Positions 40,817 through 51,073 of a DNA stretch of 64,000 bases are shown piece after piece. The stretch is from JASHPR01 sp963842355. GTDB taxonomy: Bacteria > Actinomycetota > Actinomycetes > Streptosporangiales > Streptosporangiaceae. Position numbers and translations under genes: made by a program. The stretch covers positions 62,001-126,000 of the forward strand of contig CAWJGC010000010.1 in NCBI GenBank assembly GCA_963842355.1, read 5' to 3'. The first letter of the stretch is position 1; each line of letters begins with the position of its first letter. The notes below the pieces were generated by a model, which had not been told where the DNA came from, made no database searches, and saw nothing but the letters and a program-made list of their open reading frames with translations.

Positions 40817-42781
40817 TCAGCGCGCCGGCCCGGGCTGGGCCCCGAGCGCGAACGCGAACAGCGAGGCGGCGGTGTAGTCGGCGGCGGGCTCGACCGACGG
40901 CCAGCTCACCACGTTGTCCTCGTAGCCGGCGGTGGCGGTGTTGAACGGCTTGAAGTGGCCCGCCCGGCAGGCCCGCATCCCGCTCACGGTGCCGAGGCCG
41001 ACGAAATTGGCCGGGCTGCTCGGGCCGTCGGTCGTGGCCCCGAGCTGGATGTCGCCCCGGCCGTCCAGGGAGCCCGCCAGGTTCGCGATCTCGCTCTGCA
41101 TGCAGTGCGGGAACGTGCTGCCCGCCCCGACCACGAACGAGCTGCCCCACCCGTTGGCGCCGAGCGCGAAGTTCAGCTGCTGCTGCGCGAACGACTGGTA
41201 GGCGGCCGAGCCGCCGTACCGCCGGTACAGGGCGTTGGTGATGTACAGGCCGAACGCGTGCGGCGTGGCGTCGCTGGCGCCCAGGGCCGTGCCGAGCTGG
41301 AACGGGTCGCCCGCCGCCGCCTGTTCGCCGAGCCTGAGCTGCGCGGCGAGATCGCCGCGCAGCGCGTTCGGGGAGATGACCGGCGGGAACGGCGCCTGCC
41401 GCATCGCCTGGAGCAGTTCGGCCTCGCCGACCGCGCCGGTGTCGTACAGGTTGAGGGTGTCGCCGCCCGCGGGGTGACCCTGCGCGAGGTACGCCCTCGC
41501 CCAGCCCGCCGCGACCCGCAGGTCGGCCCGCAGTTGCCGGGCCGGGGCGCCGAGCGCCTCATCGGCGAGCGCGATCTCCGCGGCGCCCCAGAGCATGTCG
41601 CTCTTCCACTCGGTACCCGGGTAGTAGTCGTGGGGGAAGGTGGTGACGATCTGGCCGACCACTGTGGTCTTCGCCATCGCGTAGACCCCGCGGGCCAGCG
41701 ACAGCAGGTGCTCGGCGCTGGCCCGGCCGGCACCGCCCCGGCCGGTCCCGGCGGCAAGCTGGGCGCCGAGGCCGAAGTCGGCGGCGAACCGCCCGGCCAG
41801 GTCGGGGCTGATCGGCCGGCCGGGCGCCGCGGCCGCGAACACCGGCCGGTACTTGACGTAGTACGCGCTCGGGCCGGGAGTACCGCCGCGGCTGACGTTC
41901 AGGCGGTCCTCCTGCTGCGGCAGGAACCAGAAGTTGTAGTCGCCCTGGATGGTGTTGCTGGCGTTGCCGTTGCCGATGCCCACCTGGATAAAGAGGACCT
42001 TCTGCACCGGTCGCCACAGCTTGCGCAGCCAGCTCAGGCCGAAGTTGGCCTCGGGCAGGAGCGTGGGGTACTGGCCGGGGAAGTCGCGGGCCGCCATCAG
42101 CATCAGCCCGTCGGCGTAGCTGGCCGTGTAGCCGAACTTCTCGTAGCCGCCGCCGGCGTCGAACCAGCCCCCCGCCACGTTGACCGGGCCGCCGGTCCTG
42201 GTCAGCTTGCCGAGCAGGTTGTCGTTGCTGTCGTACCGCGGATCGGCGTAGACGTACGCGCGGCGGTCGGTGAGGTTCGCTGGCCTGCGGTCCAGGACCG
42301 AGGCCGTGACGTCGCCGCCGTCACGCTCCGAGGTGAAGTACCGCACGGCGTTGAGCACGAGGCCGTGGTAGAGCGCGGCCGCCCCGGCGATCCGGAACGG
42401 CACCGACACGGCCGAACCCGGCCCGAGGATCTCGACCTGGTAGCGCCCCGGGCGGCGCAGCGCCGAGAAGGCGAGCCGGTACACCGCCTGGTAACGGGCG
42501 TTCCACCGTCCGACATCGTCGGCGGACCGGCCGCGGTAGACCACGCCGCCGCTCCCGATGACCGCGAAGCTGACGCTGCGCACCGGCCGGGCCAGCATGG
42601 CGAAGGCCGCCTTCGCGCTCCCCGGCGTGTACCCGACCTGATTGACCCGCACGGCCGGCGCGGCGAGCGCCGCGCCGACCTGCGCCGCCGCGCCCGCCTG
42701 CGCCGCCGCCGCAGGCGAGAACGCTACGGCCGTCACCAGCGCCGCAACCGCGGCCGCTGCTCCTTGGGCCACACGCTTCAT
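40817..42781 (-). CDS. Secreted glycoside hydrolase family 9-like protein with altered catalytic base
   Basis: The 654-residue protein has a signal peptide (MKRVAQGAAAAVAALVTAVA, cleaved near residue 27), an N-terminal Ig-like domain (VRVNQVGYTPGSAKAAFAML), and an (alpha/alpha)6 barrel of GH9 cellulase type. The GH9 signature GGW(F/Y)DAGD reads GGWFDAGGGYEKF near residue 205: the second aspartate, the usual catalytic base, is glycine. The C-terminal acid region reads YEDNVVSWPSVEP rather than the usual NEVAIDWNAP. It may bind glucans without cleaving them or use another mechanism. The ATG has GGAGG 6 bases upstream. A 22-bp tandem repeat lies about 105 bp upstream. Confidence 0.8.
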   Translation of the reverse strand: MKRVAQGAAAAVAALVTAVAFSPAAAAQAGAAAQVGAALAAPAVRVNQVGYTPGSAKAAFAMLARPVRSVSFAVIGSGGVVYRGRSADDVGRWNARYQAVYRLAFSALRRPGRYQVEILGPGSAVSVPFRIAGAAALYHGLVLNAVRYFTSERDGGDVTASVLDRRPANLTDRRAYVYADPRYDSNDNLLGKLTRTGGPVNVAGGWFDAGGGYEKFGYTASYADGLMLMAARDFPGQYPTLLPEANFGLSWLRKLWRPVQKVLFIQVGIGNGNASNTIQGDYNFWFLPQQEDRLNVSRGGTPGPSAYYVKYRPVFAAAAPGRPISPDLAGRFAADFGLGAQLAAGTGRGGAGRASAEHLLSLARGVYAMAKTTVVGQIVTTFPHDYYPGTEWKSDMLWGAAEIALADEALGAPARQLRADLRVAAGWARAYLAQGHPAGGDTLNLYDTGAVGEAELLQAMRQAPFPPVISPNALRGDLAAQLRLGEQAAAGDPFQLGTALGASDATPHAFGLYITNALYRRYGGSAAYQSFAQQQLNFALGANGWGSSFVVGAGSTFPHCMQSEIANLAGSLDGRGDIQLGATTDGPSSPANFVGLGTVSGMRACRAGHFKPFNTATAGYEDNVVSWPSVEPAADYTAASLFAFALGAQPGPAR

Positions 42782-42884
42782 AGCCGACCTCCGCTGGCCG
42801 CTGGCCGCGCCTGCGCGCCGCGCCGCCGAAGCCACGGCCCGCCAAGTTAATTAGGAAAGTTACCAAACAATCAGGGCGTCCGCT

Positions 42885-42993
42885 ATGGAATGGGGGTGGC
42901 GGGCTTATGGGATGTGAGTGGCGGGCTTATGCAATGGGGGTGGCGGGCTTATGGGATGGGGTGGCGGGCTTATCGGATGGGGGTGGCGGGCTT
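42885..42993. repeat. Five tandem copies of a 22-bp unit
   Basis: The units read ATGGGATGGGGGTGGCGGGCTT with small variations (lengths 22, 22, 22, 21, 22). GTGGCGGGCTTAT is constant in the inner copies. The array is 104 bp upstream of the GH9 start in the 409-bp gene-free gap 42782-43190. The two-turn period puts each copy on the same helix face, so it could bind a regulator, but it may be neutral repeat expansion. Confidence 0.8.
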
Positions 42994-43003
42994 CGGGCCA
43001 GCC

Positions 43004-43064
43004 ATGGATGTGAGTTCGGTGTACACCCGTGTGCACTAGCTCCGCATTCATCGCCGGCTTCGCC
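43004..43064 (-). repeat. 61-bp palindromic dispersed element, copy 2
   Basis: This is the reverse-strand copy of the element at 18111-18171. Identity is complete over the first 20 bases and nearly complete over the central TGYACACGGGTGTACACC. The core here, read on the plus strand, is GTGTACAC-CC-GTGTGCAC, still an inverted repeat with one mismatch that keeps G-U pairing possible in RNA. It sits directly after the 22-bp array and before the gnd gene end. Confidence 0.7.
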
Positions 43065-43107
43065 GACGACGGAACCAGGCCATGGCCGACGCCGCTGCTG
43101 AGGTGAC

Positions 43108-43190
43108 GACCAGCGGGGTCAGAGTGGCCAGCGGGTCAGGGGCGACCAGCGGGGTCAGAGTGGCCAGCGGGTCAGGGGCGGCCAGAGGGG

Positions 43191-43195
<5 letters not shown>
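43108..43195. repeat. 36-bp direct repeat, about 2.4 copies
   Basis: Units 43108-43143 and 43144-43179 are identical over 36 bp (GACCAGCGGGGTCAGAGTGG then CCAGCGGGTCAGGGGC), followed by a partial third copy that runs into the gnd stop codon. Inside each unit the half-repeat CCAGCGGGGTCAG recurs. The location just after gnd suggests slippage expansion in a 3' untranslated region. Confidence 0.75.
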
Positions 43196-44220
<1,025 letters not shown>

Positions 44221-44234
<14 letters not shown>

Positions 44235-45684
44235 CGTGTCCTCCGTTGGTTGAATCGGCGTCGGCGGGCAGCCACGGCTCGTGCCACTCGGCGTACCCGT
44301 TGACCAGCTTGGCTGCTTCCGGCGGCCCCCAGGAACCCTGGGCGTACGGCACCACGGGCGGCGCGTGGTCCAGCAGCGGCTGGACCACCCGCCAGGTCTC
44401 CTCCACGCCATCCTCGCGGGTGAACAGGTGGCTGTCCCCGGCCAGGGCGTCCCGCAGCAGCAACTCGTAGGGCTCGAGTGGCGGGCCGAGTTCCTGAGCG
44501 AAGGACATGTCGAGGTAGACCGTCCGCCACCCGCGTTCCCCGGTATCCCGGGAGATGAGTCCCTCCCGGAGTCCCGGGTTCGGATCGATGCGCAGCACGA
44601 TCTGATTCGGCTCGCCGTGACGTTCCCTGCCGATGAACCGGATCGCCGGCGGGCGCCGGAACACCACGCGCACCTCGGTCGCCCGGGTGGGCAGGGCCTT
44701 GCCCGCCCTGATGAAGACCGGCACGCCGGCCCAGCGCCAGTTGTCGATCTCCAGCCGCAGGGCGACGAAGGTCTCGGTGCCGGACCGCTCGGCCACCCCC
44801 GGTACCCGCAGATAACCCTCATACTGGCCGCGGACGTACTGCGACGGGTCGGCGTCCGGGATGGACCGGAAGACCTCGAACTTCTTGTCCCGCAGGTCTT
44901 CGGCTGAGGTGCCCACCGGCGGCTCCATGGCGACCAGGGCGAGCACCTGCATCAGGTGGTTCTGTACCACGTCCCGCAGCGCGCCCACCGGGTCGTAGAA
45001 GTTGCCGCGGTCCTCCACCCCGAAGTCCTCGGCCATCGTGATCTGCAGGCAGGAGACGTGGTCCCGGTTCCACACCGGCTCGAGGATCTCGTTGGCGAAC
45101 CGGATCCACTGGAGGTCGAGCACCGGCTCCTTGCCGAGGAAGTGGTCGACCCGCAGGATCTGGCTCTCGGCCAGGTGGCTGCGCAGGTCGGCGTTGAGCT
45201 GGCGCGCCGAGGCCAGGTCGTGCCCGAACGGCTTCTCCACCGCCACCCGGGCGCCCTGGGTCAGCCCGGCATCCGCCAGGGAACCGACCACCCCGGCGAA
45301 CAGGCTGGGCGGGATCTCCAGGTAGAACAGCGGGTGGGCCAGGCCGGCCAGGGCCTGGCCCAGCCGCTGGTAGGTGCCGGGGTCCGAGAAGTCGCCGGGC
45401 AGGTACGACAGGCGCCGGGCCAGCCGCCCGAACACCGCCGCGTCGACCTGCTGGCCGGACTCCTGGATCGACCGCCGGGCATGGTCGACCAGGTGCTGCG
45501 TTGACCAGTCCTGCCGGGCCACGCCGATCACTTTGCAGGCCAGGTGGTGGCTGGCCTCCAGCCGGTACAGGGCCCTCAGCGTCTGCTTCCTGGCCAGGTC
45601 GCCGGTGATACCGAAGATCACGAGCGCACCGGCCTCCGGCGCCTTCTCCCGTGCGTGCACGGTGTGCCCCTCCAACCCGGCCAT
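44221..45684 (-). CDS. zwf: Glucose-6-phosphate 1-dehydrogenase
   Basis: The 487-residue enzyme has the NADP fingerprint LVIFGITGDLARKQTL, the active-site motif RVDHFLGKEPV, PFGHDLASARQLN, and a C-terminal FIRAGKALPTRATEV. It oxidises glucose 6-phosphate to 6-phosphogluconolactone and feeds gnd, with which it overlaps. In many actinomycetes zwf travels with tal, tkt and opcA; here the pair stands alone. This suggests a second, unlinked oxidative pentose-phosphate module of the type found near sugar-acid genes. Confidence 0.93.
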
Positions 45685-45787
45685 GGCGATGGCCGACGGG
45701 AACCATGGGCCGCGCGGACGACGCTACACCGCCCGGCAGGCCAGCCGGTGACCAGGGGCAGGAAGATCTGGCCGGCGATCAGGAGGG

Positions 45788-46735
45788 TCAGGATCCCGGC
45801 GGCCTCGGGACAGGCGCCGCCGCGTGGAGTTGCGCGTTGAGCGCCCCCCAGGCTGTGGTCCGCGCCCGTGCCTCCACCGATCCGGTGACGCTGTTCCTGA
45901 TGAACATCAGCCCCGGCTGCCCGCTCAGCTCGCGGGCCTTGACCCGCTGGCCGCTGGCCAGGGTCACGACCGTGCCGGCGGTGAGGTACAGCCCGGCCTC
46001 GACGACGCAGTCGTCCCCGAGGGAGATCCCGAGCCCGGAGTTCGCTCCGAGCAGGCACCGCTCGCCCACGGCAATGCGTTCCTTGCCGCCTCCGGACAGC
46101 GTGCCCATGATCGAGGCGCCGCCGCCGACGTCCGTGTCCGCCCCGACGACCACGCCCTGGCTGATGCGGCCCTCGATCATGCACGCGCCGAGCGTGCCGG
46201 CGTTGAAGTTGACGAAGCCCTCGTGCATGACGGTCGTGCCCTCGGCCAGGTACGCGCCGAGGCGGACCCGGCTCGCGTCGGCCACGCGGACGCCGGCCGG
46301 CACGACGTAGTCGAGCATGGGCGGGAACTTGTCCGCCGACCGCACCTCGACCTGGCGCCCGGCCACCCGGGCCCGCAGCAGGAACGCGCCGGCCTCGGCC
46401 GCGTCCACCGGCCCGGCCGACGTCCAGCAGACCGTCGGCAGCACCCCGAAGATGCCGTCGAGGTTCATGCTGTTCGGCCGGGCCAGCCGGTGCGACAGCA
46501 GGTGGAGCCGCAGGTAGGCGTCGGCGGCGTCGCGGGGGGGCCGGTCGAGGTCGGCGACCTCGACGCGCCGGCGGGTGACGCGCACCGCCCGGAGCGGGTC
46601 CTCGCGCTCGACGCCCGCGGCCACCTGGCCGGGCCCGCCCGGCGCGCCCAGCCGGGGGTCGGGGAAGAAGAAGTCGAGCGCGGCGCCCGCCGCGCTCACC
46701 GTGACGATCGCGTCTCCCCACGCCTGCCTGGTCAT
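45788..46735 (-). CDS. dapD: Tetrahydrodipicolinate N-succinyltransferase (actinobacterial type)
   Basis: The 315-residue protein has the actinobacterial DapD plan: a variable N-terminal domain (WGDAIVTVSAAGAALDFFFP), HLLSHRLARPNSMNLDGIFG, then left-handed beta-helix hexapeptides (VRLGAYLAEGTTVMHEGFVN, MIEGRISQGVVVGADTDVGG, GERCLLGANSGLGISLGDDC). It transfers succinyl from succinyl-CoA to tetrahydrodipicolinate in lysine and diaminopimelate synthesis. The ATG at 46735 begins MTRQAWGDA; a TTG three codons earlier is possible. No other dap genes are linked. Confidence 0.92.
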   Translation of the reverse strand: MTRQAWGDAIVTVSAAGAALDFFFPDPRLGAPGGPGQVAAGVEREDPLRAVRVTRRRVEVADLDRPPRDAADAYLRLHLLSHRLARPNSMNLDGIFGVLPTVCWTSAGPVDAAEAGAFLLRARVAGRQVEVRSADKFPPMLDYVVPAGVRVADASRVRLGAYLAEGTTVMHEGFVNFNAGTLGACMIEGRISQGVVVGADTDVGGGASIMGTLSGGGKERIAVGERCLLGANSGLGISLGDDCVVEAGLYLTAGTVVTLASGQRVKARELSGQPGLMFIRNSVTGSVEARARTTAWGALNAQLHAAAPVPRPPGS

Positions 46736-46753
46736 GTTCTGCAACCTACCGGG

Positions 46754-49573
46754 TCACGACGTCGGCCGGGTCACGACGTTGACGATGCGCCCCGGGACGA
46801 TGACCAGGCGGTTCACGGCGGCGCCGCCCAGGTGGCGGGCGACGTCCGGATCGCCGGCCAGGATCGCGGCGATCTGCTCCTCGCCGGCGTCAGCGGGCAC
46901 CTCGATCCGCAGCCGGGTCCGGCCGTCGATCTGCACCGGCAGCACGACCGTGGCCTCGGCGGCGAGAGCCGGGTCGGCTTCCGGGAACGCCGCGTAGGCG
47001 AGCGACTCGGCGTGGCCCAGGCGGGCCCAGAGTTCCTCGGCGATGTGCGGCGCGAGCGGCGCGACCATGAGCACCAGCGGCTCGGCGACCGCCCGCGGCA
47101 GCGTGCCCCGTGCCGCCACGACGCGCGCCGCGTGTGTGGTGAGTTCCTGCAGCCGGGCGATCGCGACGTTGAACCGCAGCCCGGCGTAGTGCCCGCGCAC
47201 CGCCTGGATCGTCTGGTGCAGCAGCCGGGTCGTGTCCGCGTCGGGCGGGCTGGCGCCGACGATGAGGTCGCCGGTGCGCTCGTCCACCAGGCTGCGCCAC
47301 AGCCGCTGCAGGAACCGGTACACGCCGGCGACGTCGTCGGTGCGCCACGGCCGGTCGGCTTCCAGCGGGCCCATCGCCATCTCGTACAGCCGCAGCGTGT
47401 CGGCGCCGTAACCGGCGTACATGTCGTCGGGAGCCACGCTGTTCTTCCGGCTCCGCCCCATCTTCCCCCCGGCCCGGAGGGTCACGGCCTCGCCGTTACG
47501 CCGGAAGGTGCCGTCCGGGAGGCACTCCACCTCGTCGGCCGGAACGTAGAGGCCGCGGCGGTCGGTGAACGCGTCAGCCGTGATGTAACCCTGGTTGACC
47601 AGCCGCCGGAACGGCTCCCTGGTCGAGACAAAGCCGAGGTCGAACAGCACCTTGTGCCAGAACCGGGCGTACAGCAGGTGCAGCACCGCGTGCTCGGCTC
47701 CCCCGACGTACAGGTCGACGCCGCCGTCGCCGGGCGGGGCACCCGGCGGCACCATCCAGTACCGCTCCGCCTCGGCCGCGACGAACGCGGTGTCGTTGTC
47801 CGGGTCGAGGTAGCGCAGGTAGTACCAGCATGACCCGGCCCACTGCGGCATCGTGTTCAGCTCGCGCCGGTAGGTCTGCGGGCCGTCGCCCAGGTCCAGT
47901 TCGACCTCGGCCCAGCCGGCCGCCCGGGCCAGCGGCGGCACCGGGTCACCGCTGGGGTCGCCGGCCGGCCGGGCGGCGAAGTCGGTCATCTCCGGCAGCG
48001 TGACCGGCAGCATGTCGTCGGGCAGCGCGACCGGCAGGCCGAGGCGGTCGTACACGATCGGGAACGGCTCCCCCCAGTACCGCTGCCGGGAGAACAGCCA
48101 GTCCCGGAGCCGGTAGGTCCGCTGACGGCGCCCGTTACCCGATCGCTCCAGCTTCTCGATGGCCGCGTCGACGTCGCCGGCGCCGGGCACGTCGATCACC
48201 GGGAGCCCGAACCGGCCGGCGAACTCCCGGTCGCGCTCGTCGTGCGCGGGCACCGCCATGATGGCCCCGGTGCCGTAGCCCATCAGCACGTAGTCCGCGA
48301 GGAACACCGGGATCTGCCCGCCGGTGGCGGGATTGACCGCGTAGCAGCCGGTGAACACGCCGGTCTTGTCGGTGCCGGCGGCCCGCTGCCGGTCGCCGAT
48401 CATCGCGGCGTGCTCCCGGTACGCCCGCACCGCGTCGGCCGGCGACCGGTCGGCGCCGGATTCCGGAAACCGCCACGACGGCGGGGTGCCCGGCGGCCAC
48501 CGGCCGGCCGTCAGCGCGTCGACCAGGGGGTGCTCCGGGGCCAGGACCAGGTACGTGGCTCCGGGCAGCGTGTCCGGCCTGGTCGTGAACACCTCGATGG
48601 CCGGGTCCGGGCCGGCCGCCGCCGGGCCCCCGGCGCTCGCGGCGGCCACGGGAAAGATGATCACCGCGCCGTCGCTGGGGCCGATCCAGTTCCGCTGTAG
48701 CAGCTTGATCGACTCCGGCCAGTTGAGCCCGTCCAGGTCTTCGAGCAGCCGTTGCGCGTACGCGGTGATCCGCAGCACCCACTGCCGCAGCGGCCGGCGG
48801 TACACCGGGTAGTTGCCGACGTCGCTGCGTCCCTCGGCGGTGATCTCCTCGTTGGCCAGCACCGTGCCCAGGTCCGGGGACCAGTTGACCAGCTCCTCGG
48901 AGATATAGGCCAGCCGCCAGGCGTCCACCACCCGCCGCCGGGCCACCTCGTCCAGCTCCGCCCACGGCCGGGAGCCCGGATTGGCCTCCCCCGCTGCCGG
49001 GCGCGTCCCGGCCTCGAACTCGGCCACCAGCTCGGTGATCGGCCGGGCGCGCCCCGCGTCCTGGTCGAACCACGAGTTGAAGATCCGCAGGAAGATCCAC
49101 TGGGTCCAGCGATAGAAGCGCGGATCGGTGGTGCTGATCTCGCGCCGGGTGTCGTATCCGGCTCCCAGCCGGCGCAGCTGCCCGCGCATGCGCTCGATGT
49201 TGTTCCTCGTGGTGATCGCGGGATGCTGGCCGGTGCTGACCGCGTACTGCTCCGCCGGGAGCCCGAAGGCGTCGAAGCCGATCGGGTGCAGCACCGTATG
49301 CCCGGTCATGCGCAGGAACCGGGCGAACGCGTCGGTGCCGATGTAACCGAGCAGGTTGCCGACCTGCAAGCCGCTCCCGCTCGGGTAGGGGAAGAAGTCG
49401 AGCACGTAGGACTTCGGCTGGCCGGCGACCCGCTCGAACCCTTCGGACAGCGGCCCGGCCGGATTCGGCGCGTAGAACGTGCCGTCCGCGGCCCACCGTT
49501 CCTGCCAGGCCAGCTCGATCTCGTTCGCCAGGGCCGCGTCGTACCGGAACGGCGGCTGATCGGGGCTGGTCAT
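46754..49573 (-). CDS. leuS: Leucyl-tRNA synthetase paralogue with degenerate HIGH and KMSKS motifs
   Basis: The 939-residue class I synthetase follows the actinobacterial LeuRS order: DFFPYPSGSGL, FDAFGLPAEQYAVSTGQHP, a CP1 editing domain with TTRPDTLPGATYLVLAPEHP and YGTGAIMAVPAHDERD, LRDWLFSRQRYWGEPFP, the leucine-specific region, and an anticodon domain. Two signatures differ. The HIGH motif (HVGH in relatives) is QVGN at residues 70-73, and KMSKS (usually K-I/M-G-K-S here) is KMGRS near residue 703. The histidines normally stabilise ATP. A short segment after the editing site is also missing. It may be a second, drug-insensitive or inactive copy. It follows the glcD gene by 1 bp. Confidence 0.88.
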   Translation of the reverse strand: MTSPDQPPFRYDAALANEIELAWQERWAADGTFYAPNPAGPLSEGFERVAGQPKSYVLDFFPYPSGSGLQVGNLLGYIGTDAFARFLRMTGHTVLHPIGFDAFGLPAEQYAVSTGQHPAITTRNNIERMRGQLRRLGAGYDTRREISTTDPRFYRWTQWIFLRIFNSWFDQDAGRARPITELVAEFEAGTRPAAGEANPGSRPWAELDEVARRRVVDAWRLAYISEELVNWSPDLGTVLANEEITAEGRSDVGNYPVYRRPLRQWVLRITAYAQRLLEDLDGLNWPESIKLLQRNWIGPSDGAVIIFPVAAASAGGPAAAGPDPAIEVFTTRPDTLPGATYLVLAPEHPLVDALTAGRWPPGTPPSWRFPESGADRSPADAVRAYREHAAMIGDRQRAAGTDKTGVFTGCYAVNPATGGQIPVFLADYVLMGYGTGAIMAVPAHDERDREFAGRFGLPVIDVPGAGDVDAAIEKLERSGNGRRQRTYRLRDWLFSRQRYWGEPFPIVYDRLGLPVALPDDMLPVTLPEMTDFAARPAGDPSGDPVPPLARAAGWAEVELDLGDGPQTYRRELNTMPQWAGSCWYYLRYLDPDNDTAFVAAEAERYWMVPPGAPPGDGGVDLYVGGAEHAVLHLLYARFWHKVLFDLGFVSTREPFRRLVNQGYITADAFTDRRGLYVPADEVECLPDGTFRRNGEAVTLRAGGKMGRSRKNSVAPDDMYAGYGADTLRLYEMAMGPLEADRPWRTDDVAGVYRFLQRLWRSLVDERTGDLIVGASPPDADTTRLLHQTIQAVRGHYAGLRFNVAIARLQELTTHAARVVAARGTLPRAVAEPLVLMVAPLAPHIAEELWARLGHAESLAYAAFPEADPALAAEATVVLPVQIDGRTRLRIEVPADAGEEQIAAILAGDPDVARHLGGAAVNRLVIVPGRIVNVVTRPTS

Positions 49574-49574
49574 G

Positions 49575-50948
49575 TCACAGAACCTTGCCCGGGTTGAGGA
49601 TGCCGGCCGGGTCGAGCGCGGCCTTGATCGCGCGGTGCACGGCGAGGGAGTCGTCGCCGAGTTCCAGGGCCAGCCAGCGCCGCTTGATGATGCCGACGCC
49701 GTGCTCGCCGGTCAGCGTGCCGCCGAGGTCGAGCGCGGCCCGGAACACCTCGTCGGCGGCCGCCCACACGTGCGCCGGGACCTCCCCCTCCGCGTGCCCG
49801 TGGTCGAAGACGAACACCGGGTGCAGGTTGCCGTCCCCCGCGTGGGCGACCGTGGCGATCATCACGCCGTGCCGGGCCGCGGCGCGCTCGATGCGCTCGA
49901 CCATGTCCGGCAGCCGGGAGCGGGGCACGCACACGTCTTCGACCAGGGTGGCCCCGAGCCGCTCGACGGCCGGGTAGGACAGCCGCCGGATGTCGAGCAG
50001 CTGCTGCGATTCCGCCTCGCTGGCCGAGACGTCGGCGAGCAGGGCCCCGTGCTCGGCGCAGATGTCCGCCACGATCCCGCCCCGGCGGGCCGCGTCGTCG
50101 GTGTCGTCCTGCGCGATCAGCAGCGCCTGGACCTCGTCGCCGAAGCCGAGGTGCTTCCAGTCGTCGATGGCGCGCAGGGTGACCCGGTCGAGCAGTTCGA
50201 GCAGGCTGGGCTGCAGCCGGGCGCGCAGGATCGCGGTCACCGCGCGGGCCGCCGTCTCGAAGCTGGAGAAGCTCGCGGCCACGGTGACCGGCGGATTCGC
50301 GGGCCGGGGACGCAGCCGCACGGTCGCGGAGGTGATCACCCCCAGGGTGCCCTCCGAGCCGACGAACAGGCTGGTCAGGTCGTAGCCGGCCACGCCCTTG
50401 ATCGTCCTCCGGCCGGTGCGCAGGACCCGGCCGTCGGCCAGCACGACCTCGAGCCCGAGCACCGCGTCCCGGGTGACGCCGTACTTCACGCAGCGCAGCC
50501 CGCCCGCGTTGGTGGCCAGGTTCCCGCCGATCGTCGATATCTCGTAGCTCGACGGGTCGGGCGGGTACATCAGCCCGTGGGCCGCCGCGGCCCGGTCCAG
50601 GTCGGCGTTGAACACGCCCGCCTCGACCACGGCCATCTCGTCGGCCGGGTCGAGTTCCAGGATCGCGTTCATGCGGGCCAGCGAGAGGATCACGCCGCCG
50701 TCGACCGCGGCCGCGCCGCCGGCCAGGCCGGTCCCGCCGCCGCGCGGCACCACCGGGACGCCGTGCTCGCTGGCCCAGCGCATGGTCGCCGCTACCTCGC
50801 CGGTGCCGCGGGCCGAGACCACGCACAAGGGCTTGCCCGGCGCCACCGCCGACGTCTGATCCCGGCGGTAGCCCTCGACGATGTCCGGATCGGTGATCAC
50901 TCGCCCGCCGGGAAGGGCCGCCACCAGCGCGTTCAGGTCATCGGTCAC
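49575..50948 (-). CDS. glcD: FAD-linked oxidase, GlcD family (glycolate/D-lactate dehydrogenase subunit)
   Basis: The 457-residue flavoprotein has the PCMH-type FAD domain (VPRGGGTGLAGGAAAVDGGV, STIGGNLATNAGGLRCVKYG, FVGSEGTLGVITSATVRL) and the FAD-oxidase C domain (HAGDGNLHPVFVFDH, LTGEHGVGIIKRRWL). It oxidises glycolate or a D-2-hydroxy acid. The partner subunits GlcE and GlcF are not nearby, so it may act alone like bacterial D-lactate dehydrogenases. The GTG start is preceded by GGAGGAG at good spacing. leuS follows with a 1-bp gap, so they probably share a transcript. Confidence 0.9.
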   Translation of the reverse strand: MTDDLNALVAALPGGRVITDPDIVEGYRRDQTSAVAPGKPLCVVSARGTGEVAATMRWASEHGVPVVPRGGGTGLAGGAAAVDGGVILSLARMNAILELDPADEMAVVEAGVFNADLDRAAAAHGLMYPPDPSSYEISTIGGNLATNAGGLRCVKYGVTRDAVLGLEVVLADGRVLRTGRRTIKGVAGYDLTSLFVGSEGTLGVITSATVRLRPRPANPPVTVAASFSSFETAARAVTAILRARLQPSLLELLDRVTLRAIDDWKHLGFGDEVQALLIAQDDTDDAARRGGIVADICAEHGALLADVSASEAESQQLLDIRRLSYPAVERLGATLVEDVCVPRSRLPDMVERIERAAARHGVMIATVAHAGDGNLHPVFVFDHGHAEGEVPAHVWAAADEVFRAALDLGGTLTGEHGVGIIKRRWLALELGDDSLAVHRAIKAALDPAGILNPGKVL

Positions 50949-51010
50949 GGCGGCTCTCCTCCCGGCTCTCCCCGCAAGCTACCTATTCTGCCGGGCGGGG
51001 ACCGATGGCG

Positions 51011-51068
51011 GCGGGCCGCCGCCGGCCGGGGGCCGCCGCGGCCGGGGGCCGCCGCCGGCCGGGGGGCC
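51011..51068. repeat. GC-rich short tandem repeat (GGCCGCCGCCGGCCGGG)
   Basis: About three 16-18 bp units of GGCCGCCGCcGGCCGGG lie between glcD and the amidohydrolase remnant. They are purely G/C, with no coding sense. Confidence 0.6.
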
Positions 51069-51073
51069 GCGCG

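Noticed and set aside
42907..43101. 64-codon plus-strand frame through the 22-bp array
   Set aside because: Entirely repeat-driven (GVAGL-type units) with no ribosome site.
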